64,000 bases of DNA from Allobosea caraganae (GTDB taxonomy: Bacteria > Pseudomonadota > Alphaproteobacteria > Rhizobiales > Beijerinckiaceae): assembly GCF_003351345.1 (NCBI RefSeq), contig NZ_QQTO01000007.1:247286-311285 (forward strand). Reading direction: 5' to 3'. Made by a program: the position numbers and the translations under genes. The notes beneath the pieces are model-generated. The model did no database searches. It was not told where the DNA came from and saw nothing but the letters and a program-made list of their open reading frames with translations. How positions within the stretch are numbered: position 1 is the stretch's first letter; each line of letters begins with the position of its first letter. Positions 55,306 through 63,716 of this stretch are shown in pieces.

Positions 55306-55961
55306 TCCTTCACTCCGTAGCGCTTCTGCAGCCAGTCGACGAACTTCGCTTGGGGAAAGCCGAGGGCCCAGTAAATGACGGCGAGCGCCGTCAGGACTTC
55401 GAGGATTCGGTAGGTCTGCGAGCGGATCTGCATCGCGTTGTAGGCGAGGTCGCCGACCGCGATGACCGAGACCAGCGAGGTGTTCTTGAACAGCGAGACC
55501 CAGTTATTGGCGATGGCCGGGACGACGCGGGAGACGGCCTGAGGCAGGACGATCTTCAGGAAGGTCTGGCTGCGCGTCATGCCGAGCGCGAGGCCGGCAT
55601 TCCACTGCCCCTGCCTGATCGAGCCCACGCCGGCCCGGAAGGCCTCGGCGTTGTAGGCTGTGACCGAGAGCGCCAGCGCCAGCAGACCGGTGGTGAAGGG
55701 CGGGATGTCGATCGCGGCGACGATCGGCAGGACGTAGAAGGTCCAGTAGACCAGCAGGATCGCCGGGACGTTGCGGAAGAACTCGACATAGGCCGCGCCC
55801 AGCCAGGACACCGGCGCGATCGGCGAACGCCGCATCAGCATGACCAGCACGCCGCCGGGCAGCGCGATGGCCATCGTCAGCACGGAGAGCAGGATGGTGG
55901 TGCCGACGCCGCTCAGCAGGGCGCCGCGATATTGCCAGATGACGCTCCAGTCGTAGGTCAT
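55302..55961 (-). CDS. Polar amino-acid type ABC permease 2
   Basis: A 219-residue permease with about five helices. The start MTYDWSVIWQYRGALLSGVG and VEFFRNVPAILLVYW are typical, and ALGMTRSQTFLKIVLPQAVS is the EAA loop. Both ends overlap neighbours by ATGA. Confidence 0.9.
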   Translation of the reverse strand: MTYDWSVIWQYRGALLSGVGTTILLSVLTMAIALPGGVLVMLMRRSPIAPVSWLGAAYVEFFRNVPAILLVYWTFYVLPIVAAIDIPPFTTGLLALALSVTAYNAEAFRAGVGSIRQGQWNAGLALGMTRSQTFLKIVLPQAVSRVVPAIANNWVSLFKNTSLVSVIAVGDLAYNAMQIRSQTYRILEVLTALAVIYWALGFPQAKFVDWLQKRYGVKE

Positions 55962-56626
55962 GACCGCCCCAGGTGAGCAAGGCGGCGGTAGATCCGGTCG
56001 ACGCCGCGGGCCACGGGGAACATCAGCAGAAAGTAGACGACCAGCGCCACCGTATAGACCTCCAACGGCCTCAGGGATTGCGAGGAGACGACCTCCGAGG
56101 AGCGCATGAATTCCGGCACCGCGATCACCGCCGAGACCGCGGTCTCCTTGATCGTCATGGTGACGATCGAGGCGTAGGGCGGCAGCATCCTGATCGCAGC
56201 CTGGGGCAGGATGACCTGGCGGATCGCCTGGCTGGTGGTCATTCCCAGCGCCAGCGCCGCCCGCATCTGGCCGGCGCGCACCGACTCGATGCCGCCGCGC
56301 ACGATCTCCGAGACATAGGACCCGACATGCACGGTCAGCGCCGCAAAGGCCGCGGCCAAAGGCGGCAGCGTGACGCCGAACGCGAGCGGGAAGGCGAAGA
56401 AGGTCCAGATCAGCACGACGAGGACCGGGACCGCGCGCATCGAGTCGACATAGAAGGTCAGCGCAAGCCTGAGCCAGCGCGGCCCGTAGACCCGCCCGAC
56501 GCCGACGAGCACGCCCAGCACGGTCGAGGAGACGATCACCGCTGCCGAGAGCCCCAGCGTCACCGAGAGGCCGAGGGCCAGGAAGCGCCAACTTTCGACA
56601 AGCGGCGAGAAATCGAATTCGAGCAC
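55958..56626 (-). CDS. Polar amino-acid type ABC permease 1
   Basis: A 222-residue permease. VDSMRAVPVLVVLIW, VSEIVRGGIESVRAGQ and ALGMTTSQAIRQVILPQA are typical of the family. It pairs with the second permease as a heterodimer. Confidence 0.9.
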   Translation of the reverse strand: MLEFDFSPLVESWRFLALGLSVTLGLSAAVIVSSTVLGVLVGVGRVYGPRWLRLALTFYVDSMRAVPVLVVLIWTFFAFPLAFGVTLPPLAAAFAALTVHVGSYVSEIVRGGIESVRAGQMRAALALGMTTSQAIRQVILPQAAIRMLPPYASIVTMTIKETAVSAVIAVPEFMRSSEVVSSQSLRPLEVYTVALVVYFLLMFPVARGVDRIYRRLAHLGRS

Positions 56627-56677
56627 CGGAACCTCGCCCCGATCAGATGGCTATCGCAGGACCGCGGCGACCTTCGC

Positions 56678-57508
56678 TCACATCTTGTCGTTGATGACGC
56701 GCAGCTCTTCCGTCCGCAGCGGCCCCGACATGCCGTCGGCGACCTTGCGCAGCCAATCGCGATAGACGTCCTCGTTCTTGTTGACGGCGAGTCCGACCGG
56801 CTGGGACTTCTCGTTGCTGTCCTGGCAGTTGTTCTCCTTGGGCAGCACGGCGAGGCCCTTGACCTTCCGGCTCAGCGCGATCCAGGCGAAGGTGTTGACC
56901 GGGGCGGCGTCGGCGCGGCGCGCGATGATCTCGTCGACCGGGACGACGTTCGAGGTGATCTGGCCGCGCTGCTTGGCCTTGGCGAAGCGCTCCTTGACCC
57001 AGGGCTCCTGCGCGGCGCCGACGAGATAGGCGACGGTGACGCTCGGGTCGTTCAGGTCGTCGATCGACTTGGCCTTAGCGAAGCGCTCGTTCGAGGCCAG
57101 CCCGAACATGCACAGGCTCTGCTTCGAGTAGAGCACGAAATCGACCACCGCCAGGCGCTCCGGCGTCTCGGCGACGGGCGCGAGGGTCAGGTCGACCTGG
57201 TTGGTCGGCAGCACCGGGATCTTGGTGTCGTTGCTGACCGCGACCTCCTGGATCTTCACCCCGAGCCGCTTGGCGTATTCGTTGACCAGCACCCAGGCCG
57301 GGCCTTCCCAGCGCTGGCTGCCGCCGGTGGTGTTCTCGAACAGCCAGGGCGGGTTCGCCAGCATGCCGACGCGCAGGACGCCGGATTTGCGGATATTGTC
57401 GATGCGCGGGCTCTGGCCCGGCGCGGGCGGCTCCTGCGCCCAGGCGGCCGAAGCCAGGCCGGCGGCAATGAGCGACGTGAGCAGAGTCAGGCACTTCTTC
57501 GAGCGCAT
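56678..57508 (-). CDS. Family 3 solute-binding protein
   Basis: A 276-residue binding protein with signal CLTLLTSLIAAGLASAAWA. The mature part has RIDNIRKSGVLRVGMLANPP, then VDLTLAPVAETPERLAVVDF. It belongs to the amino-acid type, but related systems near uronate or aldarate genes carry other small acids. GGGGAGGATTTTCG precedes ATG 57508. It is divergent from udh. Confidence 0.88.
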   Translation of the reverse strand: MRSKKCLTLLTSLIAAGLASAAWAQEPPAPGQSPRIDNIRKSGVLRVGMLANPPWLFENTTGGSQRWEGPAWVLVNEYAKRLGVKIQEVAVSNDTKIPVLPTNQVDLTLAPVAETPERLAVVDFVLYSKQSLCMFGLASNERFAKAKSIDDLNDPSVTVAYLVGAAQEPWVKERFAKAKQRGQITSNVVPVDEIIARRADAAPVNTFAWIALSRKVKGLAVLPKENNCQDSNEKSQPVGLAVNKNEDVYRDWLRKVADGMSGPLRTEELRVINDKM

Positions 57509-57748
57509 CGAAAATCCTCCCCTTGAGAGCATGTGCCCGGCTCTTTTCGGCCCGGCATCTTGTTGTGTGGGGGAGTATGGGCGCCGCGAAATCAATCGGT
57601 CAACCTATGCTGACCTACGTTCAGAACATCATAAAAAGTAATGTCCCGTTATGGCCACCATCGGCTAGATTTGCCTCCGGCAGGCCGTCATCCACGTCCG
57701 GATCGCGAGCCCGTTTCGCTGGACCAATCCCCGCAAAGAGGCCCTGGC

Positions 57749-58588
57749 ATGTTCAATTCCGTTCTCCTCACCGGCGCCGCCGGAGCGCTCGGCCGGCAGC
57801 TGCGGCCGGCCCTGCGCCGGGCCTTCAAGCAGGTCCGGCTCTCCGACGTCGCAGCGGTCGAGCCTGCCGGGGAGAATGAGGAGGTCGTTCCCTGCGACCT
57901 GCGCGATGCGGCCGCGGTCGAGCAGCTGGTCTCCGGCATGGACGCCATCGTCCATTTCGGCGGCTCGCTCAGCCGCAACGACTGGGGCAGCGTGATGGAG
58001 GTCAACATCGCCGGCACCTACAACCTCTACGAGGCGGCGCGCCGGCAGAACGTCCTGCGCGTGGTCTATGCGAGCAGCAACCACGTCATCGGCATGTATC
58101 CCCGCAGCGAGCAGATCGACCTCGACGCGCCGCTGCGCCCCGACAGCCTCTATGGCGTGAGCAAATGCTTCGGCGAGGCGCTCTCGCGCTACTACTGGGA
58201 CAAATACGGCATCGAGAGCGCCTGCCTGCGCATCGGCTCCGCCCTAGCCAAGCCCAATGACGAGCGCTCGCTCGCGACCTGGCTCAGCCTCGAGGACCTC
58301 GACCAGCTCGTCCTGCGCTGCCTGACGACGCCGCATCTCGGCTGGACCGCGCTCTATGGCGTCTCCGACAATGACAGGTCGTGGTGGGACAACGGCAAGG
58401 CGGGCTATGTCGGCTTCCGCCCGCGCGACAATGCCGAGAGCTTCGCCGTGGAGGTCACCGGCTCCGCCTCGCCACTCGACCCCGCCGACCCGGCTGTATT
58501 CTTCCAGGGCGGGGCGCGCTCGTCGCACGACTATGTCGATGAGGCCGCGCGCGCCAAGTTGCGGCGCGAGCGTCAGCCGAAGCCGTAG
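57749..58588 (+). CDS. udh: Uronate dehydrogenase-like NAD-dependent enzyme
   Basis: A 279-residue SDR of the extended type. It has LLTGAAGALGRQLRPAL, DAIVHFGGSLSRNDW, GTYNLYEAARRQN, VVYASSNHVIGMYP, the catalytic RPDSLYGVSKCFGEAL and NDRSWWDNGKAGYVGFRP. These follow the Agrobacterium uronate dehydrogenase closely. It oxidises galacturonate or glucuronate to the aldarolactone. ATG 57749 begins the NAD fold. Its last 16 bases overlap the convergent amidohydrolase gene. Confidence 0.85.
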   Translation: MFNSVLLTGAAGALGRQLRPALRRAFKQVRLSDVAAVEPAGENEEVVPCDLRDAAAVEQLVSGMDAIVHFGGSLSRNDWGSVMEVNIAGTYNLYEAARRQNVLRVVYASSNHVIGMYPRSEQIDLDAPLRPDSLYGVSKCFGEALSRYYWDKYGIESACLRIGSALAKPNDERSLATWLSLEDLDQLVLRCLTTPHLGWTALYGVSDNDRSWWDNGKAGYVGFRPRDNAESFAVEVTGSASPLDPADPAVFFQGGARSSHDYVDEAARAKLRRERQPKP

Positions 58589-59433
58589 AGCCTTGCCGGA
58601 TTGTCGACGAGGATGCGCCTACGCAGGCCCTCGTCGGGCAGCCACGACAGGAATTCCTCGAACTGCACGGCATCGTCGGGCTTGCTGCCGATGGCAAAGC
58701 GCGGGTGCGGCCAGTTCAGCCCCCAGACCAGCCGGTCGGGGTGCTCGGCGGCGAGCGTCTGCACGCGCAGCGCGACCTCCGACCAATCGGCATCGCCATC
58801 GCGCAGTCCGTAGTAGAGCGCCGACAGCTTGAGCCAGACCTTCCCGGTCCGCAGTAGCGCCAGAAGCGCCTTGAAGGCCGGGCCGTTGATGCCGTCTCCC
58901 AGGGGCAGGCGGCCGAGATGATCGATCACCACATCGGTCGGCAATGCGGCGATGACCGCCGGCCAGTTGGCAATGTCGCGGCCATCGCCCTGGATCTGCA
59001 GGTGCCAGCCCAGCGGCGCGACGCGGCGCGCGATCGCGGGCGCATCCGCCAGCGACATCGCGCCGGGCTCGGTCGTCATGATGCGCAGGCCGCGCATGCC
59101 GGCGGCGGAGAGGGAGCTCAACTCGTGCTCCGGCACATCTGGCCTGACGATGGCGATGCCGCGCGCGTTGGGGGCGCCGGTCTCGGCCATGGCCGCGAGC
59201 ATGGCGCTATGGTCGGTGCCATAGGCCAGGGGCTGGACGAACACGGTGCGGCCGATGCCCAGCCCGGCGCAGACCAGCCGGTAGTCGGCCAGCGTCCGCT
59301 CCGGCGATTTGTCGCCCGCCGGCAAAGGGAAGCGGTCATAGGGCCCGTAGATATGCATGTGGCAGTCGCAGATCGGCCCGAGGCGCTGCGCCGCTGCAGC
59401 GCCCGCCAGCATCGTCACGTCAGTTGCCATCAT
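58573..59433 (-). CDS. COG3618 amidohydrolase-family lactonase/isomerase-like protein
   Basis: A 286-residue metal-dependent hydrolase. It has PICDCHMHIYGPYDRFPLP, GRTVFVQPLAYGTDHSAMLA, VVIDHLGRLPLGDG, WLKLSALYYGLRDG and LVWGLNWPHPRF. The family includes 2-pyrone-4,6-dicarboxylate lactonase and galactarolactone isomerase. Next to udh, the isomerase role is the better guess. Its start overlaps the LysR stop by ATGA. Confidence 0.82.
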   Translation of the reverse strand: MMATDVTMLAGAAAAQRLGPICDCHMHIYGPYDRFPLPAGDKSPERTLADYRLVCAGLGIGRTVFVQPLAYGTDHSAMLAAMAETGAPNARGIAIVRPDVPEHELSSLSAAGMRGLRIMTTEPGAMSLADAPAIARRVAPLGWHLQIQGDGRDIANWPAVIAALPTDVVIDHLGRLPLGDGINGPAFKALLALLRTGKVWLKLSALYYGLRDGDADWSEVALRVQTLAAEHPDRLVWGLNWPHPRFAIGSKPDDAVQFEEFLSWLPDEGLRRRILVDNPARLYGFG

Positions 59434-60314
59434 CGCACCCCGCCATCCCAGCCTGTCGTGTGGACCTCGTCCGTGAAGGCCCGGATCAACCGCGAGCGCG
59501 GCGAATTCCTCAGCCAGACCAGGCCGATGCGCCGCCCCAGCACCGAGCCGGGCAGGCGGATCTTGTTCAGCGCCAGCCCCTCCGGCCAGGGCGGCGACCA
59601 GTCCGGCACGAGCGAGACGCCGAGTCCTCGGTCGACCAGAACCGCGATCGCATCGAGCGCATCGAGCTCGAAGCGCTCCTTCGGCCTGATGCCCGCCTTG
59701 CGCAGATAGGCGTCGCTATAGCGCCCGCCCCAATGATTGCGGTCGTAGCGGATGAAGGGCTCGCGCCGGAGGATGTCCTTGACGTCGGTCTTCTTCATCG
59801 CCGCCGGGGTCAGCAGGATCAGCGGCTCCTCGCGAAAGAGCTGCCAGCCGCAGGTCTTCGGCAACGCGAATGGCGGCTCGACGATCACCGCCGCGTCGAT
59901 ATTGCCGTCGAGGACATCGGCATAGAGGTTCTTCGACGTGCCGGGCACGACGTAGAGGTCGAGATTCTCGTAGCGCAACGACAGGCCCTGCAGCACATCC
60001 GGCAGGATCCCAGTCAGCGCCGAGGAAATGGCTCCGAGGCGCAATTCGCCGATGACGCCGCCGCTGGCCGCGAGCGCCCGCAGATCGCGGACCTCGCGCA
60101 GGAAGGCGCGGGAGCGCAGCAGGATGGCGGCGCCGGCCTCGGTCGGCTTGACCGTGCGCCCGGTCCTGGCGAGGAGGCGGACGCCGAGTTCCTGCTCGAG
60201 CGCGCGGATGCGCTGCGACAGGGCGGCCGGGGTCAGGTTCAGCCGCCGCGCGGCTTCCGCCAGCGAGCCGCTTTCGACGACCGTCGTGAAACTTTCGAGG
60301 AAGCGCGTATCCAT
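59430..60314 (-). CDS. LysR-type regulator of the sugar-acid cluster
   Basis: A 294-residue regulator. The winged helix is MDTRFLESFTTVVESGSLAE, then LNLTPAALSQRIRALEQELG. The rest is the ligand-binding domain. ATG 60314 begins the helix. It is cotranscribed with the amidohydrolase gene and probably controls the udh and transporter genes. An AT-rich inverted repeat stands upstream. Confidence 0.88.
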   Translation of the reverse strand: MDTRFLESFTTVVESGSLAEAARRLNLTPAALSQRIRALEQELGVRLLARTGRTVKPTEAGAAILLRSRAFLREVRDLRALAASGGVIGELRLGAISSALTGILPDVLQGLSLRYENLDLYVVPGTSKNLYADVLDGNIDAAVIVEPPFALPKTCGWQLFREEPLILLTPAAMKKTDVKDILRREPFIRYDRNHWGGRYSDAYLRKAGIRPKERFELDALDAIAVLVDRGLGVSLVPDWSPPWPEGLALNKIRLPGSVLGRRIGLVWLRNSPRSRLIRAFTDEVHTTGWDGGVR

Positions 60315-60398
60315 TCCGGCGCTTTGTAGCCACAGCGCGAGGGCGGCGGCAACGCCGATGGCGGAAGGGGTGGGACAGGGTCCGCCATCCGCCACGGC

Positions 60399-60417
60399 AT
60401 TGATTATAATAAGTAAT
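60399..60417. promoter_or_regulatory. AT-rich inverted repeat upstream of LysR
   Basis: ATTGATTATAATAAGTAAT is an imperfect palindrome 85 bases before the LysR ATG. It fits a LysR autoregulation site. The rest of the 60315-60508 gap shows no gene. Confidence 0.45.
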
Positions 60418-60508
60418 TTAGTGTCTCAAGGTGCTCTTGGTGTAGCAGTCTGGTGTTGCAACCGCAAGGCCAGTTCGCACATTCCTACTAGTTGGATTCT
60501 GCCTGGGG

Positions 60509-60949
60509 TTAGGCGGGTTTCCCCGGTTCGAATGTGACGCTGACCCGCTGGGCACGAATATGACCATCCATCCCGAAGCAGGGCTCAAGCTCGATCTCAA
60601 TATCCCGAGCGGAAGGGGGGATTGGAAAATAGTTGCTCCGCCCGCGATCGGGAGCCCAGTCCAGCGTAAGTCCGCCTATTACATTTTGGTGGCTGAACCC
60701 GTCCAGCTTGAGGTCCTGTATGCCCTCAATCGCAAAGGTCACGACGGCGTGCTTTTGCAGCACGAAGAAACCTTTTTCATCGACCTCATTGGTCATGACC
60801 CAGCCATGAAGGCGGAGCGTGCTCACACCATTTCGGTTCAGATGGAGCTGGATAATCTCTGCGTCGTGGAAAGTGGGTGCACCTCCAAACCACTGCAAAA
60901 GCTCGGGCCCTCCGGGGATATCAGCGTAGATCATCGACCGTTCACTCAC
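60509..60949 (-). CDS. Imm50-like orphan protein
   Basis: A 146-residue soluble protein. ELLQWFGGAPTFHDAEIIQL followed by HLNRNGVSTLRLHGW resembles Imm50, an immunity family of polymorphic toxin systems. No toxin gene is next to it; an IS5-family element follows 38 bases from its start. It may be a left-over of a toxin-immunity locus. The family match is from memory of the motif. Confidence 0.45.
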   Translation of the reverse strand: MSERSMIYADIPGGPELLQWFGGAPTFHDAEIIQLHLNRNGVSTLRLHGWVMTNEVDEKGFFVLQKHAVVTFAIEGIQDLKLDGFSHQNVIGGLTLDWAPDRGRSNYFPIPPSARDIEIELEPCFGMDGHIRAQRVSVTFEPGKPA

Positions 60950-60987
60950 TATCTCCGCCAGCGGCCGGAAGCCTTCTGGAGCTCTAG

Positions 60988-61825
60988 GTCACATACCCAT
61001 AAACTGGATTCCCTGCGGCCTGGTGTTCTGATTCAATGATCTCAGCCTTGGAGGTTGAGATGGCTCGGTTTGATCTGACGGATTTCGAGTGGTCGGTGAT
61101 CGAGCCGCTTCTGCCGACGAAGGTTCGCGGTGTTGCGCGCGTGGACGACCGTCGCGTTCTGAACGGCATCTTCTGGCGGTTGCGCACCGGGGCGCCGTGG
61201 GCCGACATCCCGGCGCGCTATGGACCGCATACGACCTGCGTCAACCGCTTCAACCGATGGCGCAAGGCCGGGCATTGGGCACGCATTCTGCAAGCCGTGT
61301 CAGCCGCTTATGATGGCGATATCCAGATGATCGACGCCTCGTCGATCCGCGTTCACCAGCATGCCGCCAACGGCCAGAAAAAGACGAGCGATCCCGTTGC
61401 ATGGGTCGCTCGCGCGGCGGCCTGACCACCAAGATCCACGCCCTTGTCGATGCTGAAGGCCGCCCGATCCGCCTTAAGCTGACGGAAGGCCAGGCTCATG
61501 ACGGGCGTTCGGCCGCCGACATGCTGGACACGGTCGAGCCGGGAAACATCCTTCTCGCCGACAGGGCCTACGACAGTGACGCCTTGCGCGAAGAGATGGA
61601 CGCGCGCGGTGCATGGGCCAATGTCCGCGCCATGCCCAACAGGGTCAAGACCTTCGCCTTCAGCGCATGGGTCTACCGCCAACGCAACGCCGTCGAGCGC
61701 TTCTTCAACAAACTCAAACACTTCAGAGCCATCGCCACCCGCTACGACAAGCGAGACGACAACTTCCTCGCATCCGTCCAACTCGCTTCAATCCGCATCT
61801 GGCTGCGAAGTTATGAGTCGGTCAC
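60988..61825. mobile_element. IS5-family insertion sequence (IS427-like) with CTAG duplication
   Basis: The ends are imperfect inverted repeats: GTCACATACCCATAAAC at the left and, on the other strand, GTGACCGACTCATAACT at the right. CTAG flanks both sides (60984-60987 and 61826-61829). It is 838 bases long and holds one transposase in two frames. The duplication is intact, so the insertion looks recent. Confidence 0.8.
61060..61425 (+). CDS. IS5-family transposase, first frame
   Basis: The first part gives MARFDLTDFEWSVIEPLLPT, then FWRLRTGAPWADIPARYGP and the first catalytic Asp in IQMIDASSIRVHQH. The second frame takes over near the AAAAAG at 61378-61383. A -1 shift there would give one product of about 255 residues, as in other IS427-group elements. 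Start ATG 61060 has GGAGG upstream. Confidence 0.82.
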   Translation: MARFDLTDFEWSVIEPLLPTKVRGVARVDDRRVLNGIFWRLRTGAPWADIPARYGPHTTCVNRFNRWRKAGHWARILQAVSAAYDGDIQMIDASSIRVHQHAANGQKKTSDPVAWVARAAA

Positions 61826-61829
61826 CTAG
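61401..61829 (+). CDS. IS5-family transposase, second frame
   Basis: The second part has MGRSRGGLTTKIHALVDAEG, the second catalytic Asp in ILLADRAYDSDALR and the Glu in RNAVERFFNKLKHFRAIATR. It ends in TAG 61827-61829, which lies in the target duplication, so the stop is supplied by host DNA. It is read through a -1 frameshift from the first frame. Confidence 0.82.
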   Translation: MGRSRGGLTTKIHALVDAEGRPIRLKLTEGQAHDGRSAADMLDTVEPGNILLADRAYDSDALREEMDARGAWANVRAMPNRVKTFAFSAWVYRQRNAVERFFNKLKHFRAIATRYDKRDDNFLASVQLASIRIWLRSYESVT

Positions 61830-61848
61830 AGTAAGAAGCTGTCGCTTG

Positions 61849-62187
61849 TCAGCGCTTGAGACCTTGCCGTCGGGCGATATGCTCCCGACGCTTCAATTCA
61901 CCAATGATGTCCTTGATCTCGCAATCCAATAGGTAAAGGTCGCCCAGTGAATATCCGTTCAAAGGCAGGCCGTACATTCGGGCCATGATCCGGTAGAAGA
62001 TACGAGCATGAAAAGGGCCTCTACCGAACGGCATCGAGACGCGATTCTCATAAAATCGTCGGCTCAACGCGTCGCCAACGTGCGGTGCAAGCGCTTGGCG
62101 ATCGGCGACGCACTTTTCGAGTTGGGACTTTAGCGCTTCATCATTTAGCTTGGCGAGGTCGCCACGAAGGTTGATGCCTATTCTCAC
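61849..62187 (-). CDS. Hypothetical protein between the two IS elements
   Basis: A protein of about 112 residues, if GTG 62187 is the start. It reads VRIGINLRGDLAKLNDEALK near the start and YLLDCEIKDIIGELKRREH near the end, with a basic tail. The pattern is like short conserved hypothetical proteins of alphaproteobacteria. The frame stays open to 63375, but the upstream part overlaps the IS30 gene in another frame. The start is uncertain. Confidence 0.4.
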   Translation of the reverse strand: MRIGINLRGDLAKLNDEALKSQLEKCVADRQALAPHVGDALSRRFYENRVSMPFGRGPFHARIFYRIMARMYGLPLNGYSLGDLYLLDCEIKDIIGELKRREHIARRQGLKR

Positions 62188-62254
62188 AGTGCCAACCTGC
62201 CGCGATCTCCAGCGCAGGATCGCGTGAAATCTGGGATATGCCAAGACCGCTACG

Positions 62255-63487
62255 GGTGGTGTGCTCAACTGATCGCTGCAACACACACGGCGAAGGTCTC
62301 CGCTGGGGTTCGATAGAGCAAGGTTTTTCTTGGCCGTTCGTTGAGCTGTCGGGCGATGGCGCTGAGCTGGGCCTGGCTTTGCAGGGACAGGTCGGTCACG
62401 TGAGGCAGGTACTGTCGCAGCAGCCGATTGGTGTTTTCGTTGGAGCCGCGTTGCCAGGGTGATCTGGGATCGCAGAAGTAGACCTCGACGTTCGAGGCGA
62501 GAGCCAGGCGCTTGTGATCGGCGAGCTCCTTGCCCCGATCCCAGGTCAGGGACTGATAGAGTTCGCCGGGCAGTTTCCGGGACTGTTTGATCAGGGCGGA
62601 GACGACGCTCTCGGTATCCTTGTTGGCGATCTTGACCAGCATCACGTAGCGCGAGTGACGCTTGACCAGCGTGGCGACGTAGCTGTTCCGGGCGCCGCCG
62701 ATCAGGTCGCCTTCCCAATGGCCGGGCACGGCGCGATCCTCGACGGATGCGGGCCGTTCGCTGATGGAGACCGCATCCTTGATCTGGCCGAGGCCGTTCC
62801 GCTTCAGGGTGGCGTGCCTTGAGCGCCGGATCGTTCGGCGGGCCCTGAGGTGATCCAGAAGCTCCTTCTTCAGCACGTCTCGCGTCTGGATGAACAGGCT
62901 GCGATAGATGGTTTCGTGCGACACCTGATTGTGCGGCTCCCCGGGCCAAGCGCGCTTGAGCCAGCCGGCGACCTGCTCGGGCGACCAGTTCCGCCGCAGC
63001 TTGCCCGATACTGTCCGGGCCAGGGCAGGCCGGCAAGCCAGCTTGCAGCGTTTTGGACGCAAGGCCCGGTCCCAGGCCGCCTGATCGGAGCCTGTCGCGC
63101 GATACCGTTCCGGCCCGCCGTTGCGCAGAACCTCGCGGCTGATCGTTGATGGCGATCGACCCAGCCGCCGAGCGATCCCTCGCAGCGAGCAGCGGGTGCT
63201 GAGCCCTCGAGAGATTTCCTCCCGCTCGCCCAGACTGAGGGCGCGCGAAGCCCGCGTCCGGTCTGGAGGCCGGATGCCGCCGGTCGGAGAAAGAACCGAA
63301 AACACCGACGAGGACGCTCGATCGAAACGCCGTCCGATCGAACTCATCGACTCGCCGGCCTTCCAACGATCTCAAATCTCAGCCCGCTGGGCCGCCGAAT
63401 AATAGATCCGCCGCCGCTGCTTCATCACCCACGCTCCATCTCCGAAGAAAAAGTAGCGTGTTGCGTTCACCCGTTGAGCCCACCGCC
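62255..63487. mobile_element. IS30-family insertion sequence
   Basis: The ends match as inverted repeats: GGTGTGCTCAAC at 62258 and, on the other strand, GGTGGGCTCAAC ending at about 63484. GCAACAC follows inside both. The element is about 1.23 kb with one transposase. A target duplication could not be made out. Confidence 0.75.
62265..63425 (-). pseudogene. IS30-family transposase with an internal stop codon
   Basis: From ATG 63425 the frame gives MKQRRRIYYSAAQRAEI and then TGA at 63374-63372, where related proteins have Trp; it continues DRWKAGESMSSIGRRFDRAS. The remainder, readable from ATG 63347 (360 residues), has the IS30 helix (IARRLGRSPSTISREVLRNG) and DDE residues in HWEGDLIGGARNS, LTWDRGKEL and RGSNENTNRLLRQYLP. 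It lacks the first DNA-binding part unless a later start is used. Confidence 0.75.
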
Positions 63488-63716
63488 AAAGCTGGGCGCT
63501 CCGGGAACCCACCGCTAATTTCCGCAATGGGTGGGAAGCTGAAGTTTGCGACCTCCGGCGCGAACGCCCTGATCGCGCCATTTGCAGACATTGGCGCATT
63601 GCCCAGAAGCAGACGTTACCGCTGGGTAGGCCTGAGTTGCGCTGCCGACCCTTTAGCCGACGTTGTGGATCGAAGCCCCTGCGCCGGGGCCTCAGCCGGA
63701 TCCCCGAGCCTCTCGC
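63488..63716. other. Non-coding gap after IS30
   Basis: Short ORFs cross it without support. Read on the minus strand, AACGTCTGCTTCTGGGCA near 63618 and CCCATTGCGGAAATTAGCG near 63530 recall a degenerate dispersed repeat seen in several alphaproteobacteria. No gene is supported. Confidence 0.35.

Noticed and set aside
61849..63375. A 508-codon open frame running through the IS30 element
   Set aside because: Most of it is a shadow of the IS30 transposase; only the last 112 residues look like a protein of their own.
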